Below are positions 22,408-34,271 of a DNA stretch of 64,000 nucleotides, piece after piece. Numbering within the stretch: the first letter of the stretch is position 1; every line of letters starts with the position of its first letter. Both the position numbers and the translations under genes were made by a program. The notes beneath the pieces are model-generated. The model had not been told where the DNA came from. It was given only the letters and a program-made list of their open reading frames with translations, and searched no databases. Source of the stretch: Coniferiporia sulphurascens (lineage: Eukaryota > Basidiomycota > Agaricomycetes > Hymenochaetales > Hymenochaetaceae); contig NBBA01000016.1 of assembly GCA_002794785.1 (NCBI GenBank), positions 372,001 to 436,000 of the forward strand, in the 5' to 3' direction.

Positions 22408-24487
22408 GTGAGCCCTTGAAGCTTCATGGATCATCAGGGGAAGGGAGCATATCTCCGTAGTTCATGGAGTTAGATCATGCACGCAACGTGAGCATGTCTT
22501 TGTCCAATCTTACTGCGGAAGATTCCATTCAACGGCGAGGAAGTGATGTATCTTGAACACGAGAACATAGTTACTTGAGTACGAGCCAGATATATGCAGA
22601 TAGACACTTCTTTCTTGCACACCTAGCCTTTTTAACATCGACGCAGGGAACCTAAGCGGAAGTTCGGGCCAGGGAGGGGCACTACGAAGAGCCAAGGGGT
22701 TGGTAGAGAGATGACACTTCGAAGCTAAGATTGAATTGTAAGTACGAAAGGCCGCCTCCCACATGCGGACTTTTACTGGAACGATAGAATACCCTAGTTC
22801 TTATCCCCGAAACGGATTGGCTAGGGATCCCTCGTGCCCCCTGTGGCAAATGTAATGTTAGTACGTATACCAGAGTACCCACGGAACCCAGATATCGGAA
22901 GGACGTCTTTTGTAGGGTGAAACGCATAGGGTCCGTGGCTTCAGAAAGACAGAATAGCAGACCAAGTATTCAGATTCTGTATATGCCGCGACTTTAAGTT
23001 ACAATGCTGTATGCAATTGATCTCTGATTGGATCAGTGGACGTTCTTCGCGAAGAAACATGGACACCTACTGAGAAGTTATACCTCGACACCCCTAGATA
23101 GCTTCAGTGGGCCACCCAACCAGTACATACATCATTTTAGTGTAGCGGTTGCTTCCCGTGAGCGGGAAGCTACTAACGTGCACGCACTGAGAGTGCGAAT
23201 ACAACCGTGACGGTGTCGATCGAGCCCCTCATAGGTCTGTAGAAGGTCTACCCCTAGATAAGAAGCTTGTTCCCACCCGCAAACATATAGCGTGACGCGT
23301 CGCGTCATCCCTCCGTCTCTCGTCATGCCACCAGCTCAGTCCACCCTCAGGAAGTATATGTACTCTTCATATAAAATCATCAAAAAGGCGACCGGCATCG
23401 GGAATAAACGCGACGGCTATGTTCTGTCCCAACAATCGTATGTATATCCGACCTCTAAACTCGATTCCATCTGAGGACGCTGGGCAGATCTTGAGCAAAT
23501 TGCCCCAGTAAACATCAGCAAGAGACAATCTAACAAGAAGATGCGTCATTGAGCGACTCGCCGGACATGACTAGATGCGGGTATCGTCCATTGTCGCCAT
23601 TTCCTTCTCCTGAGGGCCTATCCTGTCCCTGGCTTACGGACTCAATGTATGCCGTAATGCGTAATGGACGGGCATCTCTAGCTTAGGTTGGCCGTGGCCA
23701 AGAGTATTACCATGCCAGGCGATTAGGCGATCTGTCCAGGTTTGAAATCATTAGATCCCTCGAAGCATTTGAATGAATACCACGGCATTCGGCATAATAC
23801 ACAGGACCCGCCGGACACTACCCCATTTCGTGTGCATCGACGAGTGGAAACGACCTTTCTGATTCCACACGCCGCTGTCTGTTGAACTAAAACGGCGCAT
23901 ATCTCTGACGTATGGTTTGTTTCGTACGGATAGGATGACTCCACTTGTCTCCCCATGCTTTAAGCCAAGGAACGGAAGGCTGCTTACATAGGCCAGCCTC
24001 TGATAAAATCTCTGACTTCCCTACTTTGGCTAATATTAGTTTAATGCGTATGTGAATTTGCAATCCTTCTAACTCCACGGATCATTAGAATGTTATTTTT
24101 CACACCTAACGGCATGGACATGAATGTAGATGTTCGGTCACCGGCGGCGACTCCGTGATCACTGTCAGTATGATAACAACGAGGGTTCTCGATCTATCAA
24201 GCTGGCCAGTTCCCCTCCGGCTATGGCGCAACCATACTTTAATTGCTGTACGATCGAGGACACGTCTTCTTTTCAGAGAAAAAGCTACGTCCCTTAAAAC
24301 GACGCCCAAGGACCATGAGGAAGAGCGACTAATGTACTTCCAATCGGGACGGAGAAGCTTTCTATGTCCACGAGCAGGACGCCGCAGAAAGCCGAGGACG
24401 CACTTATGCTTAAATAGCTGTCATCGCGACGTTTGGTGAACACGAAGTCCTTCCTGCTATCCGCGCGTGGCTTTGTGTTCAGAAGCT
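22408..24487. other. 2.1-kb intergenic region between the divergent P450 genes
   Basis: No supported gene on either strand. A perfect hairpin GCTTCCCGTGAGCGGGAAGC (8-base stem, 4-base loop) lies near 23150-23169. The region must hold both P450 promoters. The second gene has no clear TATA box close to its start. Confidence 0.45.
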
Positions 24488-26929
24488 ATGCTCCTCCTAT
24501 TCCTGGATGGTATTGCGTTCGTCTTTGCGCTGGGCTACCTGCGCTCGTGGCTGTCATTGCGCAGACAGAAAGGTCTTAGTCTGCCCCCCGGACCGAAAGG
24601 GCTACCCCTGGTCGGAAACATATTCGACATGCCCGGCTCAAACGAATGGGAGACGGCACGCCAGTGGGGCGAGAAGTACGGTGTGTCACCAGTATCCTGT
24701 ACTTCTTCCGAAGGGACTCATAGATTACTGAAAGGCAAACTCGTGTCTATTCGAAATTTTGGATCCCCATCAATCTTCGTGAACTCATACGATACCGCGA
24801 TCGACCTTTTTGAAAAGCGCGGGCATATCTACTCGTCGAGACCTCATACGACTATGCTTGAGCTGTATGTCCTACCGTGTCCTCGGGACTATCTATTCCG
24901 GTACTTCATGCTTATCGACACGCACAGCGAGGGTTGGAGCGAATGGTTTATGCCCTCTGTGCCGTACGGAGACGACCTCCGGAAGACGAGACAATACCTT
25001 CACCAGTTTTTCCAGCAATCGGCCCTACCGGGTTACCACCAGTTCAAGACCCAGTCTACTCATAAGATGCTTTTAAATCTTCTGGAAAGCCCGGATGGTT
25101 TCTTCGAGCATGTAAGGCAGTAAGTGGCATTCCTTCACGTATCCTCCTGTGCACTAATTGTACATGCTTAGCTCTGCTGGGGAAATAATCTTGATGATTG
25201 TCTACGGCTACCAAGGTAAGGTGCAATTTACAGATGGATTTATCAAATACGCTAACCGTATAGCTTTTACGAAACGTAGCTAATCTAGAGGACCCGTACA
25301 TCAAACTTGTGGATAAAGGTACAGCAGCCTGGGCTCAAGCGGAAACGTTCTTTCTCGCAAACCTTCTTCCCATCTGTAAGCACTATAAACGATGGAACAA
25401 TAGCTTGCCTTGTGATCTTCTATTTAAGTGCGTCATCTTCCGGAATGGTTCCCGGGAACCGAGTTCCTCCAAATTGCCAAAGAGGGACACAAGCTCTGCG
25501 ATGCAATGCGCTATAACCCACACGAGCAGGCCAAATCGAGGCTGGTACGCTCAACGCTTGCGACCTATACAATAGATTTATTCGAGAGCTAATTTCTTGA
25601 TGACAAGGCCGATGGAACTGCTGTACCGTCTATGACCAGCAAGCTCATACAGAAAAACACCGACGAAGACGGAAAAATTGTAGAGGAAGACCTGATCGCG
25701 AGGACGACGGGTGTGGTAGTCGCTGGTCGGTTCTGTATCGAGCTCGCGTCATACTTTCGTACACTTACCAAGTTGACCTGTTCCTTAACTTCGAACCCAC
25801 AGCGGCAGCCGACACGGTAAGCGCATACAACCGATGTTAATTTACTCGCGCCCATGCTTACTTAATCCGCCGATACAAATGCGTTTAAACAGACCGTATC
25901 TGCCACTCTCACGGTTATACTCGCACTGCTGTTGAATCCCGAGGCATTGCGGCGCGGGCAGGAGGAACTCGACAGGGTCATCGGCAAAGATAATCTCCCC
26001 ACTTTCGAAGACAGGCCGAACCTCCCATATATTAATGCCATCTGCCTTGAGGCCCTGAGGTGTGCCCGGTCGTAATCCACAAGTTCATCCGCTGTTTGCC
26101 TAATTCTTCTTTAGATGGCAGACAGTCGTTCCTCTGGGTACGTTCTTTGGGGTCTGGTTTGGTACGAACTGTCACTTACAACTAAACACAGGCGTACCCC
26201 ACACCGTAACCGCGGACGACGTATACAACGGGTATTTCATTCCTGCCGGTACTACGCTCTATGGGAATGCCTGGTAAGCATCTATGCCTAATTATCGTTT
26301 GTCTTTCTGATGTGTGTCTTTCCATGTATTGTATCACGTCATCGCCGAACTTCAAGGGCCATGCTGAGGGACCCGAAAAGATACCCGGAACCAGAGAAGT
26401 TCATTCCTGAGCGCTGGCTTCCGTTGGATGGCAAAGAGCCACCTCTGAACCCCAATAAAGTGGCCTTCGGATTCGGAAGGCGGTGAGTCTTTCTTGGCCA
26501 TTCCTACTCCGTGGCCTGTTTCCTAAGCGACATGTGTCTTCCCGGGAACAGAATCTGCCCGGGAATACAATTTACAGAAGATTCTGTGAGTCAGGAACTC
26601 GACTTGATACTTTACTTTTCTGTATCTTTTTCGGCGACATTATTTTTACAAAACGCCTTCAGACGTTCATCGCCGTCTCGTCAATGGTAGCAGCCTTCGA
26701 CATCCGGCCCGTGAAAGACAAGAGTGGCGCTCCGATCATCCCACCTGAGGACTACACGGAGAGCTTCATCAGGTGCGCAAACTGTTCCCTATATTACCCG
26801 CATTTCTGTATTCCGACTGATTCCGGCACGAAATGGAAAAGGCACCCGAAACCTTTCAAGTGTAGCTTCACGCCGCGGTCGAGCAAGATCGCGCCACTCA
26901 TACGCCAAGTAGTCGATTCAGCAAGGTAA
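24488..26929 (+). CDS. Cytochrome P450 monooxygenase 2 (fungal, OrdA-like)
   Basis: Paralogue of the P450 at 20018-22358, with the same order of motifs and the same intron positions. ATG at 24488 is chosen because it aligns with the start of the first gene. Features are the anchor LLLFLDGIAFVFALGYL, hinge PPGPKGLPLVGN, GSPSIFVNSYDTAIDLFEKR, and HLPEWFPGTEF after an intron. The I-helix AADTT spans a 14-base exon at 25803-25816. ExxR is EALR. Then FIPERW, FGFGRR split by an intron from ICPG (26483-26551), and a C-terminus TPRSSKIAPLIRQ ending at 26929. Every key P450 residue group is present, so I call it functional. The donor before the mini-exon is the weak GTCGGT. It should be an ER membrane oxygenase; the substrate is unknown. 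Confidence 0.87.
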
Positions 26930-28303
26930 TCAGAAGGAGAGGAGGTCCGAGTCTCGGCAGGAGAGTGTTCAAAATTTCACATCCTTCTGATGTACTGGTA
27001 TAGAAGCAAATGCATTCATAGTGTGGTGCCCGGAGCATCTACGCGTCGGACTGAAGTTTGTCCCATACATGTATATACAATAGTCTTATCTGGAATTTGA
27101 GTTCCCTTTCTTGTCTAAACTTCATCCGCCCACCCCGTTCTCCTGCTGTCCGGGGATTAGACTCCAAGGCATATGTATGTTATCGGATCCAGGACATTCG
27201 TCAAAACTGGCGGTGTGGTACTTATTCTTTCTTTCTGCAAAAAAGGCGATCGCGCATACACACACACGGGGACTCGGAAACCCTCGGTGCTGCGGTGATC
27301 GAAATGGGAACCTGGGGGGATAACATCAAATACCACCCAGCAACCCTGGTTGCGACTGAACATTAGTGACTATTAGTAGCGGCCCTTGCTTAAAGAAAAA
27401 GGGAATATAATCAGACTTATGGTCCGTGGTCCGCACCCAACAACGATCACCTCTAGCCTCTGACCTCCGACTCCGACTCCGACCCGGAGTCGCGCTGGCA
27501 CTTTTGGCCTAGACCCGTCCAGATGATAGAGTTTGTTTCGTGTGTCCCCGTGGCTCAATGACGTGTTACAGTATTCACATCATGATGCTTTATTACTTAA
27601 GGCAAATATCTTACGCATGGTTTCGGGCATGCCGATCTTGGCATATCAAGCATATTTACAGCAGTATGTACAGAATGTATATACTACGGCCCAAGCTCCG
27701 GAACTTCATGACAAACCGCAAGAGTTCATGGCATCAGTCTGGTGCTTAGTACTTACAGTATGTGTATGTGTTCCTGAGCCACACGCTGAAGAAAGTCCAC
27801 TCATTCTACTTTATCGCAACCTGGCTTGAAGATTTACTGTACATGCATACAGGTACACACACAACCACAGTTACACGAATCACGAATAAAACCAATAATC
27901 AAAGAGGGAAGGAAGAAGAAAAAGAAAAAAAGGGAAGGAAAAATCGGCCCGACGCATACAAAGACCAAAAAGGGGGCCTAAAAATCGTCCAGCGCCCGCC
28001 GCCCAAACAAAAAACAGTGGAGGGGTGTCCAATTAATGACATTTTTTGTATACTGTATTGAGTTTTCGACTATGCTATATTGCCAAATCCATGTGCGGTA
28101 CGCGCCCATCGGAGCTTGACACGCCAGTGTTGGGGGAGGCGAACTGTGGCTTTCCAAAGATGGGCGGAGGATCGCGAAAGGGCGCGCAATCGGAAACCAA
28201 AACACGGGCGCGGACAGAGGGCGAGGCACGGTGTGGGGAACAGGGGTAACTCGAACAGATTCACGCCATGGAGGCGCCGACGATATCAAGGAAATAGCGC
28301 GAT
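26930..28303. other. Gene-free region between P450 2 and the bHLH gene
   Basis: Both flanking genes end toward this region. No supported reading frame was found. It includes an A/G-rich tract near 27900-27950 and should contain the two 3' ends. Confidence 0.4.
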
Positions 28304-30309
28304 TCACGATCTCGTAGTCGCGATTCCGAGCAAACGGCCAGGTGTCTGCGCCTTTTTCGAGTACACATCCGAGTCCGGTCTCGGCACGTTCTTCCCCTTG
28401 ATGCTCCCCACCCCACGGTGCTCCCACTTCGTCCACGCGCCTGGGTCTGACCGTACATCACCATACGAGGAATCCGCATCCCCTTTCTGGGGCGCAACCC
28501 CGCGGAGAGGCACGGCACACGTACGCATCTGCAGCAGCACGAGTGACGCTGCACCCTCGCGCTCGTCCACGTCTTCGCCGCCATCTAGGGCCGCGGGCGA
28601 TGGATCAGAGACAGAAATTGCGACGGCGGCAGGAAGGCGCAAGGGCGCTGCGGCGAGCGCGCCTGCCATACCCATACTGCTCGCGCGCGTGCGTCCTGAC
28701 GCAGGTGGCGTCGGGAGGCCTGCATCCGTTGCAGGTGACTTGGGCTTCCAGCTGTTCTGATGGTGACTAGGACTAAGGTCCAGACCTCGACCTCCTGCTG
28801 CGCCGGACCGAGGTGACGAAATCGAGGTGGACGAGGATGGAAGGCCCACTTCTGATTCCGGCGAGCGCGGGGGAGGAAGCGGAGGGAAATGCGCGTACGG
28901 GGACATGTGCAGGTGGTCAGAGTAGGTGCGCGGCGATGCCGAGTGCCGAGGGGAGTGATACCCTCCGTTTCCGTTTCCGCCTCCGATCCAAGGTGGTCCG
29001 TGCGAGTGCGTAGTATGCTCACGAGGAAAAGGCGTTGGCGATGACGAGTAAGGGTGCGCATATGCGCTTTTCTCGTATGCATGGGTGAAGCCCTCTAGTC
29101 TCGGGGACGTTGTAGAGCCGGAAATGGATCCGCAGAGCAACTCGGATATGGGTGGAAGACGTTGGTGTTCTGCTCTAGAAGCATAAGAATGTTTGCTCTG
29201 TGGGTGCGCCGCGCAAGAAAATTCGACCTCGGTGTCTCTTCCTTTTCCGTCGATACTGTTTCCCGCGAGATGAGGTCCGGCACCGTCAGTGGCGTCCTCA
29301 TCGTCATCGTCGCTTTCGAATTGATCTTCCTCATCATCGTGCCCAGGTTCGCGGGATGTAACGCTGCGAGGCTTCTTCCTTCCCTCTTCCCCTGTATCAA
29401 ACCCGAACTCAGCAACCTCGGCAGCCCTCTTCCTCTTCGAGCTGAGATTTGCTTCCGTTTGCGGCGAGTCCGGTCCCTGTGCCGCGCACGTGCACGAGCA
29501 CGTGCAACTCTGAGTTTTTCCGAGCGGCACCGGCCCGAGCGAAACCGAGACTGCCGACAACTGTGTCTCGAGACCCTGTACTCGCGCAATAAGCGTACGC
29601 ACGAAGAGCGCCGTGCGCTCGAGTACATCCAGCTTGTATGCGCGTTCACGTGCGCCCGCATTTTCCTTTGCATCTGCATCTATATTTCTTGCGCTTTTCT
29701 TCTTGCCAGATTCTGGATTAGCGGCAGGAGGATCGGAAGGCTCCTCATCTGAATACAATTTAAATGTGCGAAAAATGAGCTTTCGAAGCGGCAAGAAAAT
29801 ATGTTGCAAAAAGGGAGAAATTTACCTTCTTCGTCCTCCTCGTTCTCCTCCTCTGCCGTGCCTCCACAATCAATGTCGTTCGGTACGAGGATACGCAGAG
29901 CCTCGAGAGCGCTATTGATCTTTAGGCGACGCGCCTTCTCGATACGGGAGTGGTTTGCACGGCGTGCAGATTCACGGGCTGCGCGTGACGAGGGACCGCT
30001 GCCGCTGAGTGGTTTGCGTCCGCGCTTTTTAGGAGCGACGGATTGGCTGAGTGGTACCAACGATTGTTCGGGCTCTAGGAGGGGAGCGGGTGGCGATATA
30101 ACGGGCGGTGAGGAAGCAGGGAGGAGTATGCGCCGATGTAGGGTCGGCCCCGATGCGGAAGGTGTCTGTGCGCTGTCGGTCGACATTGCCGACGGTGGCT
30201 TCCCAGAGTCCACCGGACCGTGCACCCCCTTTTTGGCGCGACGCGGGGGGTTAACGCTTGCTGCGTACAACGCAGGCTGAGGCAGGGGAGGGGAGACGGG
30301 GGTGGGCAT
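28304..30309 (-). CDS. bHLH transcription factor
   Basis: Two exons, 30309-29826 and 29748-28304, joined by a GTAAAT...TTCAG intron that falls in the loop. The deduced protein is about 640 residues. A Pro/Ser-rich N-terminus leads to the basic region and helix 1 (RRANHSRIEKARRLKINSAL). The loop is acidic and Glu-rich, and helix 2 (KLDVLERTALFVRTLIARVQ) runs into a short Leu-zipper-like stretch. The basic region has His, Glu and Arg spaced four apart (H-x3-E-x3-R), the class B signature for CACGTG-type E-boxes. The C-terminal half is long, Ser/Pro/Gly-rich and presumably disordered, with a CTCSCTC cluster. Nuclear regulator by family; targets unknown. The 475-bp gap to the divergent surface-protein gene may be a shared promoter. 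Confidence 0.85.
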
Positions 30310-30685
30310 TGTCTACCCCGGCGGCTGAGTCTGAGAGAGAGACAGGAGTGGCAAAAGGAGAGTATAAGAATGGACAATGTGGTCGTGTGCGCGTGCGCAG
30401 CCCAGGCTGATAACGAGAGCAACGTGCGCCGGGCGCTCGCCCGCATCGCCATTGGCGCATATTGACCGCGTTGCATGTCGCACGACCGCCTCTATGCGCC
30501 CTCATTCGCTGACCCCACGCACGTGTAGTCCCGCCACGTAGAGTCACGTTATATGCAGTCACGTGAACAGTGACGACATGACGGTCACGCCGGTACTCCC
30601 GCATCCGTCCAGTCTCCCGAGCCGTCATTGCTCTCCGATACCCCAACGCGTACTCCTCCCCCGCCTATGGCTAGCTGGTCTTCGC

Positions 30686-30700
30686 CCTATAAATCTCTCT
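30686..30700 (+). promoter_or_regulatory. TATA box and CT-rich start region of the surface-protein gene
   Basis: CCCTATAAATCTCTC lies about 95 bases before the ATG at 30784. It is followed by CT-rich sequence, a common layout for well-expressed fungal promoters. Confidence 0.5.
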
Positions 30701-30783
30701 CTTTGCTCCTCCATCCGCTCTGCTTGTAGCTCCTCGGCCCAACCACTTTGCTTTTAGCACTTTTCGCACTCTCTCGTTCCTCA

Positions 30784-32269
30784 ATGGTCGCGTGCTTTGC
30801 TTTGGCTCTTGTCGCTACTCTCCTACCACTTTCGCGCGCCAGTCTTTTCGTACGCCACATACTTTACTCGCATCCAGAGCTTTACCAACACTAACCACCG
30901 CCTCTAGATTACACACCCTTACGCCGGCTTAACATGCCATGGCGGCTCACCCTGTACTTTAACATGGGCTGACGACGGCGATGCCCCGCTTCTCTCTGCC
31001 ATAGGCGCATGCGACATTGCTCTCTACCAAGGTTCCGATGTTCGTATCCTCCGTCACCGCCCAGAGATTCCCCAGTGCTTATCCCATGCATCCGTCTCCG
31101 TGTAGACCATCGTGCAGCAGCTCGCTGCAGGCATAGACGTTTCCCAGACACACGAGCTCACATTTACAGTAAGTTTGTTATTTCGTATCCCGTACCCCTC
31201 CGCTCCTTCCCGCTTTTGTCCGCCATCCTCGCCCTTTCCTCTACCCCTTGGCTGCGTGCTGGCGTGCGGTGCGTACGCTCCCTTGTGTCCTTGAGGATCA
31301 CAGCTGCGCCTGGTCGTCGTCATCTCCACCATCGATCTTTCCGCCATAGATCAACAGGCAACCACACAACTGCAGCTGTCATTTGTGCATATATCTCATC
31401 TCAACTCGCTGTTCGCTGTCGAGTCTCCTCACGCTCCATGCCTTCTAATATGCATTCACTAACATTCTCTTTTGTTAACCACAGCCCGACCCGGATGCAG
31501 GTCCGAATTCTAATTCATAGTACGTATTGTCCATCTTTTGACGTGTCATTTTTCTCCGTCGTCATGGACGAAATTTCGCTAATATTAATATGCTTCGTTA
31601 ATAACCCTGAACCGGAAAATCACTCCCGCCATCATTTCCCGATGATGCTAACAGCTGGATCAATGTGACATCCTTGTCGGCACGTGACCCGAACTCCCCG
31701 TCAAACGCATATACGTCATACTCCGGATTCTTCACGTGGGTACCAACAGTTCCCTGAATACACTTTTTCCTTTCTTTATGCCGTCCTCGACTCGACTGAC
31801 GCTTCCTTGCGCTCTCAGGCTCGATGGCATGTCCGGAGAAACTGACAAGCCGATCGCGTCCCTTACCTCAACACTCCCCCTCCTCACCTCGTCTTCCAAT
31901 TCACCTGGCTTGAGCGGTTCTTCTTCCGGTTCCACGATCGTGAGCAATGGAGTCGTGAGCACGACGACATTATCCGGCGTTGCACCCAGTGGTCCCAGTT
32001 TCTCCGTATCCATCGTATCCACGCTCAGTGTGCCCCTGAGTTCAAGTGGGAGTGCGGGACCTCAGTCTTCAAGTTCCGGACTGCGTACGAGTGCGATTAG
32101 CGGGAGTGGGAGTGGGAGCCAGGGCGCTACATCCGCTTCTTCTACATCTACTCCTCCGGTTAGCTCAAGCCCGGCGCGCCGACGCGCCGAGATTCAAGGC
32201 GTGAATATAGGCCTGCTCGCTAGTTTAGCAAGCGCCGGCGCGCTCCTTGGGGCAGCAGTAACGTTATAG
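30784..32269 (+). CDS. Ser/Thr-rich GPI-type surface protein
   Basis: Six exons fit in frame: 30784-30849, 30908-31037, 31106-31168, 31485-31519, 31655-31735 and 31819-32269. Exon 1 is a signal peptide (MVACFALALVATLLPLSRA). The folded domain follows: ITHPYAGLTCHGGSPCTLTW, a short Gly-Ala-Cys piece, and then SYWINVTSLSARDPN. The second half is a Ser/Gly/Thr-rich stalk. It ends in a hydrophobic tail (IGLLASLASAGALLGAAVTL) of the kind removed when a GPI anchor is added. The domain layout fits small Ser/Thr-rich agaricomycete wall proteins related to the Kre9/Knh1 group; that link is from memory. Likely location is the cell surface. The exon 2 donor GTTCGT is weak but needed for frame. Confidence 0.72.
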
Positions 32270-34271
32270 TTATATATAGCACGTCGACCCATACGGACAG
32301 ACCTATTCCATAACCCCACACTCCTTTCCCCCATCCGCATCCCGCATTCCACCTCTACTCGCGCGCGTGCAGCCGCAGCAAGAGCACCAGTAGATCACGC
32401 GAGAACAAGGCGCTCGAAGCGTTTATTTTTAACCAAGCCCCCTGGTACCTTTTCTTCTTCTTCTTCTTTGAGATCTCACTATTGCTGTAGACTCGTTGTG
32501 TATTTGCTCTTTTTTTGTATTACTTGACTTGATGCTGATTATACCACTTGGCTCTTGCTGCAGGGTTTCTTTGTTGTTGTGGCTGGAGGTTCGCTGTGGG
32601 TATGTTGGGCGATTTCAGAGTCACGTGAAACGAGCGCAGGCCAGAGGTGAACCCTTTCATAACCACAATGCTTTCCCTCGTCCGCGTGGAGGTGGCACTT
32701 TAAGATGATAGACAATATTAAATGCCAACCGAGTCGCCTCCGGGCCAGCCCTTCAGAGCATGGCTTGATAAATTAATTAGTATAGCCATGATCACTGACC
32801 ACCTTCCCACATGTACTAGTCGAAACCACGGTTTATTTTCATTTTTAAATATGCGGCTCGACTATACTCAGTACATAGAAGTTTTGTCACTCATAAGCAG
32901 GGAGATATCTACAGAACGAAGTTTCGAGCTCAATACTCGTCCGTTCGGTATTATTGGAAGTGCATAATGATTGATGTGTCTAGCTGGCGGATTTTTTTTC
33001 TTCAGCCTGGAAGTGGTGTAAACAGCCCTCACCCGGCCATCCGGGTGATGATTGAGCCTTAAGAGTCAGATAGTACTGGCCTCAACATTGATACCTATTT
33101 TTAATTTGAAACTGTCCCTTGTCCGCGTGGAGGTGGAACTTTAAGATAGACGCTATTACACAGCTGGCACCCTTTGCTCTCTACCTCCTGGCTCGGACTT
33201 GTATGACTATCCGCATTACTGTCGGAGCTTGGAAGTCTTTTGGAACCCGACTTGGAGATGCTTTTACTACGAGATCTACACAGTTTGCATGAAGATTGGT
33301 GGAATGATTTTCACATGCAATTCATGGGGTTTTACAATCAAAAGAGGCATGGCTTCATTACGATGGATGACTCGACGGACACAAAATTCTATGCGAAAAA
33401 AAACATGAGGTCATACAAATTGAAGGAGAATTGAAAATCAAGGAATCCGACTGTACATGTAGTGTAATACATAATACTAAATGAATTCATCTGCTACAGT
33501 AGATGCCTTTGAGCCTTTGATTTAATGTCTTCGTGTCGGTTACAGTTTATAGTTTGTACATGTACACTGTACCTTAGTCGTGTCAAGCCAAATCAGGCGA
33601 AAGTGCTGGTGTGCTGTGCTGTACATCTATGTGTGAATTTGTTACAGGAGACGTGGACGCGTGGACGGGCCGACTCGGGCGCATATAGTAATCGCCCCCG
33701 AGCCAGCCCTTCCAAGCATGGCTTGGTGAATTAATTAGTATACATAGCCTTGATCACTGATCGCATTTCATATAGTCGAAACCGCAGTTATTTTTTTTCT
33801 TTCAATACGCGAGCCCGAGGGGTTTGACCCGGCTATGTACCGCTTTTATATAGCCTGTACTCGGTCCAGTGGTTTTAAGTGTTGGTATGCAGCTGAGCTC
33901 GCACCTGGCGCCGTTTCGTTATACAAAGAATGTGTGAGACCATTAGAATATGATAACTACGAATTCGGCACCATGCAAAATGCCCTGTCAGCACCGGCAT
34001 ACTTCGACTTGTATAAATATCTATCCAAAGTTTGTGGTAGGGTTGTGGTCCGCATAGAAATAATAATTGAAGAAAAATAAGTAGAAAAGCCGGAAGGATA
34101 TTTAATCGCTCCAGGGCATGAACTACGTACATGTATACTCAACTTTGCCCTTCTTCTTTTGCCTCCGCAAAAATGGCACGCACGATACTTTCAGATCCGT
34201 TACTCAACGGAATCGCCATCTGTTGCCAACCGAGTCTTCCGGTACAGACTCCCCTGAGTTCGAGAGAATGA
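32270..34271. repeat. Intergenic region with dispersed copies of the duplicated flank sequence
   Basis: No supported gene. Two short modules recur here and again near 37.2-37.8 kb. Module one contains GTCCGCGTGGAGGTGG (near 32680, 33120 and 37295). Module two contains GCATGGCTTGATAAATTAATTA-like sequence (near 32760, 33717 and 37704). The first set, next to the surface-protein gene, looks like a shortened extra copy of the duplicated flank. Confidence 0.5.

Noticed and set aside
30220..30646. Genes between the bHLH gene and the surface-protein gene
   Set aside because: Both strands have open frames only because the DNA is GC-rich; the 475-bp gap is more simply a shared promoter.
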